Below, one piece after another: positions 6,868 through 14,632 of a DNA stretch of 64,000 bases (positions are counted from its first letter, which is position 1; the number at the start of each line of letters is the position of its first letter). The translations under genes and the position numbers were made by a program. The notes under the pieces are model-generated. The model saw only the letters and a list, made by a program, of their open reading frames with translations, was not told the origin of the DNA and did no database searches. The stretch comes from Limnohabitans_A sp048020265 (lineage in GTDB: Bacteria > Pseudomonadota > Gammaproteobacteria > Burkholderiales > Burkholderiaceae_C): NCBI RefSeq assembly GCF_048020265.1, contig NZ_CP171843.1:2046001-2110000 (forward strand), given 5' to 3'.

Positions 6868-8922
6868 ATGACCGACACTCTGAAGACAGTGCAGGACGAC
6901 TTGTCGTCTGCCGAAAACACATCCATCGCCACAGAAACCGTGGCACAAATTGCCCCAAGTAACTTGGCCACTGAAATCATGGTCGCGGCTACAGCCGAGA
7001 TCGCACCCGAAGCCACTGTGGAAGCCGCGGCTGAAGAAGAAGAGGCTATCGCTGACGTGCCCAACGGCTTCATCGAGCTGGGCCTGGCCCCTGAGCTGGT
7101 GCAAGCCGTGGCCGATCTGGGCTACACACAGCCCACTGCCGTGCAATTGCGCGCCATTCCATTGGCGCTGCCCACGGCGGGCGGCTCCAAAGACGGCAAG
7201 TCCAACGGCTACACCGACCTGATGGTCTCCAGCCAGACCGGCAGCGGCAAGACCGCAGCCTTCTTGCTGCCCGTGCTGCACACCCTGATCCAGCAAATGG
7301 CCGAACAAGAAGCCGCTGAACGCGCAGAGTTTGAACAAGCCTGCGCTGACGCTGCCGCCAAGGGCGAACCTGCCCCAAAGCGTGCCAAACGCAAAGACCC
7401 CACCAACCCACGCAACTTCAAGGCCCCGACACCCGGCGCCCTGATCCTGTGCCCCACGCGTGAACTGGCCCAACAGGTGGCGCAAGACGCCATCGAGCTG
7501 GTCAAGCACACACGCGGTTTGCGCGTGGCCAACGTGGTCGGCGGCATTCCTTACCAGCTGCAAATTGCCAAGCTGCAAAACGCCAACCTGGTCGTGGCCA
7601 CGCCTGGCCGTTTGCTGGACCTGCAACGCTCGATGCAAATCAAGCTGGACCAGGTGCAGTTCTTGGTGGTTGACGAAGCCGACCGCATGCTCGACCTGGG
7701 CTTCTCGGACGACCTGGCCGACATCAACGACATGACCAGCCAGCGCCGCCAGACCATGATGTTCAGCGCCACCTTTGCGCCGCGCATTCAGCAGCTCGCC
7801 ATGCGCGTGATGCACGATGGCGGCTCTTCGGTCCAGAAAATCCAGATCGACAACCCGCAAGAAAAGCACAACAACATCAAGCAGGTGCTGTTCTGGGCCG
7901 ACAACGCCCAACACAAGCGCCAAATGCTCGACCACTGGTTGCGTGACGCCACCATTGACCAAGCCATCGTGTTCTCCAGCACCCAAATCGAGTGCGACGG
8001 CTTGGCCGCTGACCTGCAGCAAGACGGCTTCTCGGCTGTGGCCCTGCACGGCGCCTTGAGCCAGGGCATGCGCAACCGCCGCCTGATGGCGCTGCGCAAT
8101 GGCCAAGTCCAGATTCTGGTCGCCACCGACGTGGCCGCTCGCGGCATTGACGTGCCCACCATCACCCACGTCTTCAACTTCGGCTTGCCGATGAAGGCCG
8201 AGGACTACACCCACCGCATCGGCCGCACAGGCCGCGCTGGCCGCGATGGTTTGGCCGTGACCTTTGCCGAAATGCGTGACCGTCGCAAGATCGGTGACAT
8301 TGAAGCCTATACACGCCAGCCCTTCAAGGCCGAAGTGATTCCGGGTCTCGAACCCAAAATGCGCATGCCCGAAGCCCGTAAGCCCATGGGCCGTGGCGGT
8401 GACCGATTTGGCGGTGAGCGCAATTACGCCAACGCAGGCGGCGGCTTCCGTGGTGGCCGTCCCGCCGCTGGTGGACGCGACTTCGGTGGCAACCGTGATC
8501 GCGATGGCGGCGGTTTTGACAACCGCGCACCCCGCAGCAACTTCCGCGACGAGCAACCCCGTTTTGAGCAGCGCAGCGAACCCCGCTTCGATGCCCGCAA
8601 AGAGGGTGGCCGTTTTGATGCGCCCCGTGGTGACCGCTTTGAACAGCGCGGTGCTCCGGCTCACCCCTGGGACCGTGGCGACAGCCGCCCTGCCCCACGC
8701 CAAGACGCCCGTCAGGACGGTCCTCGTCAAGGCGGCCGCTGGGAAGACCGTGGTGGTGACAACCGCAACGCTGCCCGCCCAGCCCCTCGCGGCGCGGCCG
8801 GTGACAAGTTCGCCCGGGGTCCCAAGCAGTTTGGTGCCAGCAACTTCAAGCCCCACGCCGCTGGCGAAGGCCCCGCAGGCAAGCGCGGCGGCACCCGCGT
8901 GCTGAAAATCACACGCGGCTGA
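6868..8922 (+). CDS. DEAD-box ATP-dependent RNA helicase, RhlE-like, with Arg/Gly-rich tail
   Basis: The 684-residue product unwinds short RNA duplexes using ATP. In order it has an acidic N-terminal segment (1-65), a Q-motif region (about 67-97), Walker A SSQTGSGKT (121-129), PTREL (186-190), TPGR, DEAD (249-252), SAT (280-282) and HRIGRTGRAGR. The tail from about residue 505 is rich in Arg, Gly, Asp and Phe and fits RNA binding. A charged Ala/Glu/Lys-rich insertion at about 143-178 lies between motifs I and Ia. The start at 6868 drops an implausible 30-residue extension. RhlE is the nearest class, but the exact orthologue is not certain. Confidence 0.93.
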   Translation: MTDTLKTVQDDLSSAENTSIATETVAQIAPSNLATEIMVAATAEIAPEATVEAAAEEEEAIADVPNGFIELGLAPELVQAVADLGYTQPTAVQLRAIPLALPTAGGSKDGKSNGYTDLMVSSQTGSGKTAAFLLPVLHTLIQQMAEQEAAERAEFEQACADAAAKGEPAPKRAKRKDPTNPRNFKAPTPGALILCPTRELAQQVAQDAIELVKHTRGLRVANVVGGIPYQLQIAKLQNANLVVATPGRLLDLQRSMQIKLDQVQFLVVDEADRMLDLGFSDDLADINDMTSQRRQTMMFSATFAPRIQQLAMRVMHDGGSSVQKIQIDNPQEKHNNIKQVLFWADNAQHKRQMLDHWLRDATIDQAIVFSSTQIECDGLAADLQQDGFSAVALHGALSQGMRNRRLMALRNGQVQILVATDVAARGIDVPTITHVFNFGLPMKAEDYTHRIGRTGRAGRDGLAVTFAEMRDRRKIGDIEAYTRQPFKAEVIPGLEPKMRMPEARKPMGRGGDRFGGERNYANAGGGFRGGRPAAGGRDFGGNRDRDGGGFDNRAPRSNFRDEQPRFEQRSEPRFDARKEGGRFDAPRGDRFEQRGAPAHPWDRGDSRPAPRQDARQDGPRQGGRWEDRGGDNRNAARPAPRGAAGDKFARGPKQFGASNFKPHAAGEGPAGKRGGTRVLKITRG

Positions 8923-8963
8923 TCGTTTTCCTGGGCAAAACCCAGGACTTCAAGATCCCCTTT

Positions 8964-8995
8964 AAGGTCTTGCCTCCACAGGCAAGGCCTTTTTT
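8964..8995 (+). terminator. Intrinsic terminator of the helicase gene
   Basis: A 12-bp stem with one G:T pair (8964-8975 with 8980-8991) and a CCAC loop is followed by a run of T residues. It lies 42 bases after the helicase stop codon. Confidence 0.85.
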
Positions 8996-9035
8996 CATGG
9001 CCTGAGGGATGGCATGAGCGTTTTGAAGCGCCCAT

Positions 9036-9073
9036 AAAAAAACCGCCCTGGGCGCAAGCCCGGGCGGTTTTTT
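9036..9073 (-). terminator. Terminator of the rpsP-rimM-trmD-rplS operon
   Basis: AAACCGCCC (9040-9048) pairs with GGGCGGTTT (9062-9070) around a GCAA-containing loop. The A-run on the plus strand becomes a T-run on the minus strand, 19 bases beyond the rplS stop. A T-run on the other side makes it usable in both directions. Confidence 0.9.
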
Positions 9074-9091
9074 CGTATGGCCGGAAAGGCT

Positions 9092-9475
9092 TTACGCTTT
9101 GGCAGCAGGTGCTGCTTTGCGCTGAGGCAATTTTTCCTTGATACGTGCCGACTTGCCGCTGCGGTCACGCAGGTAGTACAGCTTGGCGCGGCGAACATCA
9201 CCACGGCGCTTGACCTCGATGCTGGCGATCACGGGGCTGTAAGTCTGGAACGTGCGTTCCACACCCTCGCCGCTGGAGATCTTGCGCACAGTGAAGCCGC
9301 TGTTCAGGCCACGGTTACGCTTGGCGATCACAACACCTTCGTAGGCCTGGACACGCTTGCGCGCACCTTCCACCACGTTGACGCTGACGATCACGGTGTC
9401 GCCGGGGGCAAATTCAGGAATGGTTTTACCCAGACGGGCAATTTCTTCCTGCTCAAGAGTTTGAATCAAATTCAT
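9092..9475 (-). CDS. rplS: 50S ribosomal protein L19
   Basis: L19 sits at the 30S-50S interface. The 127-residue product shows the family hallmarks FAPGDTVIV near residue 22, then VQAYEGVVI and RRAKLYYLRDR. A short Lys/Ala-rich tail (KAAPAAKA) extends the usual 115-residue length. It is the last gene of the conserved rpsP-rimM-trmD-rplS operon, 117 bases after trmD, and is followed by a strong terminator. Confidence 0.98.
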   Translation of the reverse strand: MNLIQTLEQEEIARLGKTIPEFAPGDTVIVSVNVVEGARKRVQAYEGVVIAKRNRGLNSGFTVRKISSGEGVERTFQTYSPVIASIEVKRRGDVRRAKLYYLRDRSGKSARIKEKLPQRKAAPAAKA

Positions 9476-9592
9476 TTTTTGAACTCCGTCCGATCATGCC
9501 TCGCTACACAAGGGGCGTTCTGTGCTGTAAAGGCCATACTAAATCTATGACTGAGCCAAATCGCGGCGGGTAGAGGATCGAAAAGTCCTTGA

Positions 9593-10390
9593 TTATAGCT
9601 TTTTCGCAGCAGGCGCAAGCTCCGGAATGGACAAGCTGGCGCAAGCCTGTTTGAGAAAGCTCTCGTCCTGGCGGCTGAGGCGACCGGCCTCGCGGGCTTG
9701 CTCCAGCAACTCGGGGCGGTGCAAGGCCGTCAGGCGCAGGCTTTGTTCGCGTCGCCAACGCGCAATGTGCGCATGGTGACCCGACATCAATTCAGGTGGC
9801 ACCGCCTGGCCTTGCCAGACTTCGGGGCGGGTGTAGTGCGGGCTGTCCAGCAAACCATCGAGCGCCGGGTTGAAGCTGTCGAGCTGGTGGCTGCCCTCGT
9901 CATTAAGTACACCCGGCTGCAAACGGGCCACCGCGTCCAGCAAGGCCATGGCCGCAATTTCTCCGCCAGACAACACAAAGTCACCGAGACTAATTTGCTG
10001 ATCAACGTATTGGTCAATGAATCGCTGGTCCACGCCTTCGTAGCGGCCGCACAGCAGCACCGCGCCCGCGCTGCTTGACCATTGGGCCACCGCACTGTGG
10101 TTGAGAGTCTGACCAATCGGCGAAAACAACACCAAGGGCGCAGGCGTTTCTTCTTGCCGCTCGGCACGGATGGCGCTCAGGCACTTGAACAAGGGCTCGG
10201 CCAGCATCACCATGCCCGGACCACCCCCAAAGGAGCGGTCGTCCACACGGCGGTAATTGCCTTCGGCGTGGTCGCGCGGGTTCCACAAACGCACGTCGAC
10301 CAAGCCGCTTTCGTAGGCACGGCGCGTGATGCCGCTGGTCAACAGCGGCGCAAACAACTCGGGGAACAGGGTGATGATGTCAAAGCGCAT
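9593..10390 (-). CDS. trmD: tRNA (guanine-N1)-methyltransferase
   Basis: TrmD methylates G37 at N1 in tRNAs reading CNN codons, using SAM, and so prevents +1 frameshifting. The 265-residue product begins MRFDIITLFPELF and contains the SAM-binding trefoil-knot sequences LLCGRYEGVDQRFID and SLGDFVLSGGE. The start at 10390 is set by the conserved MRFDIITLFPE sequence. The longer frame to 10492 runs into rimM and is rejected. It lies 28 bases after rimM. Confidence 0.98.
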   Translation of the reverse strand: MRFDIITLFPELFAPLLTSGITRRAYESGLVDVRLWNPRDHAEGNYRRVDDRSFGGGPGMVMLAEPLFKCLSAIRAERQEETPAPLVLFSPIGQTLNHSAVAQWSSSAGAVLLCGRYEGVDQRFIDQYVDQQISLGDFVLSGGEIAAMALLDAVARLQPGVLNDEGSHQLDSFNPALDGLLDSPHYTRPEVWQGQAVPPELMSGHHAHIARWRREQSLRLTALHRPELLEQAREAGRLSRQDESFLKQACASLSIPELAPAAKKL

Positions 10391-10418
10391 GGGGATGGCC
10401 CTCCACGGCCAGGACGGC

Positions 10419-11030
10419 TCAGTAGTCTGGCTGCCAGTCGACCGTGATGCGCTTGGTTGGCAGGTCGACACCATCGACGAAAGCCGCGACAAACGGGATC
10501 ATGCGCTCGACAGGTTTGTCGCCTTCTGCCTCGGCAGGAGCCTCGATGACCAGCACGGTTTGCGGGCCGGTGGACATGAGGTCGCGCACCTGACCCAGGT
10601 CCACACCTTCGCGGTTAATCACTTGCAAGCCAATCAGGTCCACCCAGTAGTACTCGCCGTCGGCAGCGGCAGGGAAGCTCGAGCGGGGCACAAAAATTCG
10701 GCTACCGCGCAAGGATTCAGCCGCATTGCGGTCGTCAATGCCTTGGGCACGCGCCACCACAGTGTCGGAATGGTCTTTGACTTCAAGGATGTGGAGCAGC
10801 AAAGGTTCGCGCCAGGCCTGCTGCGCAGAGGCTGCAGCCTCTTGGCCACGCTGGGGCTTCATGGGCCGATCGGGCGGCAACAAAAACCAGCTTTTGGCAG
10901 AAAAAAGCGCCTCGGGCGAGGCGCTGTGGGGCAAGACCTTGAACCAGCCTTTGATGCCCCAGGCATCGGTGATACGCCCAATTTCAATGGCATCAGCCGG
11001 CAGTGCGACTGTTTCCAAAGGCGGACGCAT
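10419..11030 (-). CDS. rimM: 16S rRNA processing protein RimM
   Basis: RimM binds S19 and assists 30S head maturation. The 203-residue product has the N-terminal RimM domain beginning EIGRITDAWGIKGWFKV. It also has the C-terminal PRC-barrel signature YYWVDLIGLQVIN and an ending of IPFVAAFVDGVDLPTKRITVDW. A roughly 20-residue Gln/Ala-rich insertion (about 55-75) makes it longer than E. coli RimM. It is the second gene of the operon, 16 bases after rpsP. Confidence 0.97.
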   Translation of the reverse strand: MRPPLETVALPADAIEIGRITDAWGIKGWFKVLPHSASPEALFSAKSWFLLPPDRPMKPQRGQEAAASAQQAWREPLLLHILEVKDHSDTVVARAQGIDDRNAAESLRGSRIFVPRSSFPAAADGEYYWVDLIGLQVINREGVDLGQVRDLMSTGPQTVLVIEAPAEAEGDKPVERMIPFVAAFVDGVDLPTKRITVDWQPDY

Positions 11031-11046
11031 GACCCGTGCGGACCGA

Positions 11047-11298
11047 TCAGGCCGCGGCTTTGCCGGCTTGACGGATCAGGCGTTCCACGGTGGGAGAAGC
11101 CTGGGCGCCCACGCTCTTCCAGTAGGTCAAGCGGTCTTGTGCAATGCGCAGACCTTCTTCGCCGCCTTTGGCTGTGGGGTTGTAAAAACCGATGCGCTCC
11201 AAGAAGCGGCCATCGCGGCGCACGCGCTTGTCGGCGACGACGATGTTGAAGAAAGGACGTGCTTTAGAGCCGCCGCGGTTCAGACGAATAACAACCAT
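11047..11298 (-). CDS. rpsP: 30S ribosomal protein S16
   Basis: The 83-residue protein binds 16S rRNA in the 30S body. It starts MVVIRLNRGGSKARPFFNIV, the standard S16 N-terminus, followed by RDGRFLERIGFYNP. It is the first gene of the rpsP-rimM-trmD-rplS operon. Its putative promoter and hairpin leader are at 11376-11419. Confidence 0.98.
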   Translation of the reverse strand: MVVIRLNRGGSKARPFFNIVVADKRVRRDGRFLERIGFYNPTAKGGEEGLRIAQDRLTYWKSVGAQASPTVERLIRQAGKAAA

Positions 11299-11375
11299 GA
11301 TTTATCCTTGGGTGGTTGGGCTTCTTGGGAACAATTGCCCAGATGCCCGGTATCCTTCAGCGTTTGAGACACGCA

Positions 11376-11419
11376 ACTGGCCACCCGGCCAGTGACACAC
11401 TGAAAAGCCCACCATTATA
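11376..11419 (-). promoter_or_regulatory. rpsP operon promoter and leader hairpin
   Basis: On the minus strand a perfect TATAAT -10 box lies at 11419-11414, with no strong -35. The predicted leader of about 110 bases carries a perfect 7-bp hairpin, ACTGGCC/GGCCAGT (11376-11382 with 11387-11393). The promoter overlaps the ribosome-binding region of the divergent acetyltransferase gene. Confidence 0.5.
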
Positions 11420-11435
11420 CAACGGGAGCCCTGCC

Positions 11436-11957
11436 TTGCCTCTGATCCGACCCAGCCGTGATGAAGACATCCCGGCCATCACCGCCATCTATCGCCACCA
11501 CGTCCTGACCGGTACCGGCACTTTCGAGATCGATCCCCCCACCGAAGCCGACATGGCCAGTCGCCGCGCCGATGTGCTGTCCAAGGGCTTGCCTTATCTG
11601 GTGGTCGAGGACGAAGGCCGCGTGATGGGGTTTGCCTATTGCAATTGGTTCAAGCCCCGCCCGGCTTACCGCTTTTCTGCCGAAGACTCGATTTACATGG
11701 CCTCGGACGCCCACCGCAAAGGGATGGGGCGCGCCCTGCTGGCCGAGTTGTGCACGCAAGCCGAACGCGCAGGCGTGCGCAAATTTCTGGCCGTCATTGG
11801 CGACTCGGCCAATGCGGGGTCCATCGGCGTTCACACCGCCTTGGGCTTCAGCCACGTCGGCGTGCTCAAGTCCTGCGGCTGGAAGTTTGACCGCTGGCTC
11901 GATGTCGTGATGATGGAAAAGCCTTTGGGCGCGGGCGACAGCAGCCCTCCGCAATAA
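11436..11957 (+). CDS. GNAT-family N-acetyltransferase, phosphinothricin/amino-acid acetyltransferase type
   Basis: The 173-residue product matches the Pat/MnaT group of GNAT enzymes, which acetylate the amino group of small amino acids or analogues using acetyl-CoA. It contains ITAIYRHHV near the N-terminus, VMGFAYCNWFKPRPAYRF and the acetyl-CoA loop RKGMGRALLAEL at about residues 93-104. It then has the family ending ALGFSHVGVLKSCGWKFDRWLDVVMMEK. A TTG at 11436 is chosen because GGGAG precedes it by about 8 bases and it gives the usual N-terminus. The substrate is not predictable. Confidence 0.85.
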   Translation: MPLIRPSRDEDIPAITAIYRHHVLTGTGTFEIDPPTEADMASRRADVLSKGLPYLVVEDEGRVMGFAYCNWFKPRPAYRFSAEDSIYMASDAHRKGMGRALLAELCTQAERAGVRKFLAVIGDSANAGSIGVHTALGFSHVGVLKSCGWKFDRWLDVVMMEKPLGAGDSSPPQ

Positions 11958-11958
11958 T
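11953..11958 (+). promoter_or_regulatory. -10-like box directly before the TM2-type gene
   Basis: AATAAT is followed by six bases and the ATG at 11965, with no Shine-Dalgarno sequence. It overlaps the stop region of the acetyltransferase gene. The geometry again suggests a leaderless message. Confidence 0.3.
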
Positions 11959-11964
11959 CGCCCC

Positions 11965-12411
11965 ATGAAAAACAAAACACTCGCGACCTGGCTGGCTTTC
12001 TGGACCGGCCCCTTGGGCCTGCACCGCTTTTATTTGTATGGATGGACAGACATGTTGGGCTGGCTGCTGCCGATTCCAACAGCGCTCGGCTTTTACGGAT
12101 TGGAGCGTGTTCAGCAATTCGGGCAAGACGACACCCTGAGCTGGATGCTGATCCCCCTGCTGGGCTTCACCTTGGCCGGCTGCGCCTTGAACGCCATCAT
12201 TTACGGCTTGACACCGATCGAAAAATGGAACGCCAGGTTCAATCCCTTGGCCGATTCACTGACGCCATCTGGCCGCACAAATTGGGGCACGATCATTGGC
12301 ATTGCCATCGCTTTGCTGCTGGGCACCACCGTCTTGATGGCCAGTCTGGTCTTCAGTTTTCAACGGTATTTTGAATACCAAATTGAAGCGGCTCGTCTGA
12401 TCAGCCAATGA
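11965..12411 (+). CDS. Small TM2-type integral membrane protein
   Basis: The 148-residue protein has hydrophobic segments at about 6-25, 28-45, 58-80 and 110-130. Its N-terminal GPLGLHRFYLYGW resembles the G-x-H-R-F-Y motif of TM2-domain proteins. The function of these proteins in bacteria is unknown. It begins 7 bases after the acetyltransferase stop but may have its own -10 box. Its stop overlaps the hairpin that terminates the convergent pit operon. Confidence 0.6.
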   Translation: MKNKTLATWLAFWTGPLGLHRFYLYGWTDMLGWLLPIPTALGFYGLERVQQFGQDDTLSWMLIPLLGFTLAGCALNAIIYGLTPIEKWNARFNPLADSLTPSGRTNWGTIIGIAIALLLGTTVLMASLVFSFQRYFEYQIEAARLISQ

Positions 12412-12446
12412 AAAATGCCGTCCGATTTGAACAATCGGACGGCATT
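12411..12446 (-). terminator. Terminator of the DUF47-pit operon
   Basis: A perfect 14-bp stem (12414-12427 with 12433-12446) around TGAAC is followed on the minus strand by a T-run, complement of the A-run at 12411-12415. The plus strand lacks a T-run, so it serves pit. It overlaps the stop of the TM2-type gene. Confidence 0.85.
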
Positions 12447-12490
12447 GCACAAGCCAGACAATGCGCCGGACTACCCGGCGGCAAGCGTCT

Positions 12491-13504
12491 TCAGTCAAAA
12501 ATTTGAAAGCTGACCCAATAAGCCATGGCCGCCACAAAGGCACTGGCGGGAATGGTCAAAATCCACGCCCAGATGATGTTGCCCGCCACACCCCAGCGCA
12601 CGGCGCTGGCCCGCTGGGTGGAACCGACGCCCACAATGGCCCCGGTGATGGTGTGCGTGGTGGACACCGGAATACCCAAGGTGGTGGCCAGAAACAAGGT
12701 CATGGCACCACCGGTCTCTGCACAAAAGCCGCCCACAGGTTTGAGCTTGGTGATTTTCTGACCCATGGTTTTGACAATGCGCCAACCACCAAACATGGTA
12801 CCCAGGCCAATCGCCAAATAACAGCTGATGATGACCCAGCCCGGGGGCGCGGCATCGGCCGTGGTAGCGTAGCCTGTGGCAATCAACAGCAACCAGATGA
12901 TGCCGATGGTTTTTTGTGCATCGTTACCGCCGTGGCCCAGACTGTAAGCCCCGGCCGACACCAGTTGCAAACGACGGAACCATTTGTCCACCTTGGAAGG
13001 CCGGGCACGCCGGAAGAGGTGGGCCACGACCACCATCATCAAGGAGCCGAGCAAAAAGCCCAGCAATGGCGACACGAAAATGAAGGCTACCGTCTTCATG
13101 ATGCCGGTAGAAATCAAAGCGCCCGCCCCGGCTTTGGCAATCACCGCACCCACAATGCCGCCAATCAAGGCGTGCGAGGAGCTGCTGGGGATGCCGTAAT
13201 ACCAAGTGATGACGTTCCAGGTGATGGCGCCTACCAGCGCACCGAAGACCACATGCGTGTCCACAATGCCCGGCTGGACAATCCCTTTGCCCACTGTGGC
13301 CGCCACGCTCAGGTGAAAAACAAAAATGGCAATGAAGTTGAAAAAGGCGGCAAAGATGACCGCTTGTCCCGGCTTGAGCACGCCCGTGGAGACCACAGTC
13401 GCGATCGAGTTGGCGGCATCATGAAAGCCGTTCATGAAGTCAAAAATGAGCGCCAGGGCGACCAGCAAGATCACCACCCACAAGGCGGCTTGTACGGTTT
13501 CCAT
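12491..13504 (-). CDS. pit: Low-affinity inorganic phosphate transporter, PiT family
   Basis: The 337-residue membrane protein is a PiT-type permease that co-transports metal-phosphate or phosphate with a cation. The two inverted PiT signatures are visible: DFMNGFHDAANSIATVV near residue 22 and SLGHGGNDAQKTIG near residue 193. It also has PSSSSHALIGG and PVSTTHTITGAIVG. Hydrophobic segments cover most of the chain. It lies 21 bases after a DUF47 gene, a common pairing, behind a PHO box. Confidence 0.95.
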   Translation of the reverse strand: METVQAALWVVILLVALALIFDFMNGFHDAANSIATVVSTGVLKPGQAVIFAAFFNFIAIFVFHLSVAATVGKGIVQPGIVDTHVVFGALVGAITWNVITWYYGIPSSSSHALIGGIVGAVIAKAGAGALISTGIMKTVAFIFVSPLLGFLLGSLMMVVVAHLFRRARPSKVDKWFRRLQLVSAGAYSLGHGGNDAQKTIGIIWLLLIATGYATTADAAPPGWVIISCYLAIGLGTMFGGWRIVKTMGQKITKLKPVGGFCAETGGAMTLFLATTLGIPVSTTHTITGAIVGVGSTQRASAVRWGVAGNIIWAWILTIPASAFVAAMAYWVSFQIFD

Positions 13505-13525
13505 GTTCGGGATTCCCGGTTCGGA

Positions 13526-14173
13526 TCAGGAGTTTTCGAGGACGATGCCCTCGATCTGGTTGGCCACGTCTTCACATTTGTCGGTGATCGTCTCCAGCAA
13601 TTCGTAAATGGCCTTGAGTTTGATGATCTCGCGCACATCGGGTTCGTCACGAAACAATTTGCTCATGGCGCTGCGCATCACACGGTCCGCATCGGACTCC
13701 AGGCGGTCGATTTCCTCGCAGGTCTTCAAAGCGGCTTCGGCCACCGAAGGCTCGCCAATCTTGGCCAGCAACTTGACCGCATCCTGCACGCGCTCGCAGC
13801 ACTTGACCGACAAATCGGTCAGACGGGTGATTTCTTCGGTCATGTGGCGCACGTCGTACAGCGCCATGGTCTCTGCCGAGTCCTGGATCAAATCGGCCAC
13901 ATCGTCCATGAGGTTGATGAGGGCGTGGATCTGCTCACGGTCAATCGGGGTGATGAAGGTGGTGTGGATCAGGCGGTTGACTTCCTGGGTCACACGGTCG
14001 GCGGCGTGTTCGGCATTGTCCACATCGCGGTTGTATTTTTCCCGCAGATGCGTGTCGCTGTAATTGGCCACCAGGTTGGAAAAGGCCCGAGCCGCCTCAA
14101 CGATGCGCTCTGCGTGTTGGTTAAACAGTTCGAAGAAGTTGCCTTCTTTGGGCAGCAATTTGCCAAACAGCAT
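13526..14173 (-). CDS. DUF47 (PhoU-like, TIGR00153) protein
   Basis: The 215-residue all-helical protein belongs to the DUF47 family related to PhoU. Acidic motifs typical of PhoU-type metal clusters are visible, such as EHAADRVTQEVN (about residues 56-67) and LMDDVADLIQDSAE (about 88-101). In many bacteria this gene precedes pit and is thought to modulate the permease. Here it is the first gene of a DUF47-pit pair. A PHO-box-like sequence lies 34-51 bases upstream of its ATG. Confidence 0.92.
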   Translation of the reverse strand: MLFGKLLPKEGNFFELFNQHAERIVEAARAFSNLVANYSDTHLREKYNRDVDNAEHAADRVTQEVNRLIHTTFITPIDREQIHALINLMDDVADLIQDSAETMALYDVRHMTEEITRLTDLSVKCCERVQDAVKLLAKIGEPSVAEAALKTCEEIDRLESDADRVMRSAMSKLFRDEPDVREIIKLKAIYELLETITDKCEDVANQIEGIVLENS

Positions 14174-14206
14174 GGGTGAGCTCCTGATAACGAGAAAGGG
14201 TCTAAC

Positions 14207-14224
14207 GTGACAATTTTGTGACAG
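14207..14224 (-). promoter_or_regulatory. PHO box upstream of DUF47-pit
   Basis: On the minus strand the 18 bases read CTGTCACAAAATTGTCAC. These are two 7-base repeats close to the PhoB consensus CTGTCAT, separated by an A/T-rich 4-base spacer as the consensus requires. It lies just before the DUF47 gene, pointing to phosphate-responsive control by PhoB. No good -10 sits at the position needed for activation. Confidence 0.7.
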
Positions 14225-14269
14225 CGGCGAGTTTAACCGCTCGATCTGCGTCGAATCGCAGGGCCCCAG

Positions 14270-14632
14270 TCAACTGCTTCGGAAAATAAAATAAACCGCG
14301 CCCACCATGCACAAGGCAGCCCACAGGTAGTCCAGCTTGAACGGCTCCTTGAGGTAAAAGACCGCGAAAGGCACGAAAACGCTCAAGGTGATGACCTCTT
14401 GCAGAATCTTCAGCTGCCCCACGCTGAACTGCGTGTAACCAATGCGGTTGGCCGGCACCTGGAACATGTATTCGAACAAGGCGATGCCCCAACTCACCAA
14501 GGCCGCGGCATACCAAGGAGCTGTGGCCATGTGGCGCAGGTGACCATACCAGGCGAAGGTCATGAACACATTGCTGGCCAGCAAGAGCAAGAGGGTCTGC
14601 AAGGACACCGGCAAACCAGAGAGAAAAGTCAT
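14270..14632 (-). CDS. DUF486 (DMT-superfamily) small membrane protein
   Basis: The 120-residue protein has four hydrophobic segments and ends FKLDYLWAALCMVGAVYFIF. The sequence ANRIGYTQFSVGQLKILQEVITL is typical of the DUF486 family within the drug/metabolite transporter superfamily. No substrate is known. Its ATG at 14632 overlaps the folK TGA (ATGA), so it is probably translated from the same message. It is the last gene of the perM-hda-HAD-pcnB-folK unit. Confidence 0.85.
   Translation of the reverse strand: MTFLSGLPVSLQTLLLLLASNVFMTFAWYGHLRHMATAPWYAAALVSWGIALFEYMFQVPANRIGYTQFSVGQLKILQEVITLSVFVPFAVFYLKEPFKLDYLWAALCMVGAVYFIFRSS

Noticed and set aside
6811..8856. A 681-codon minus-strand frame opposite the helicase gene
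   Set aside because: It is antisense to a full set of DEAD-box motifs and has no recognisable domain.
12461..14179. A 572-codon plus-strand frame opposite pit and the DUF47 gene
   Set aside because: It covers two clear genes on the other strand, crosses their boundary and has His/Gly-rich shadow composition.
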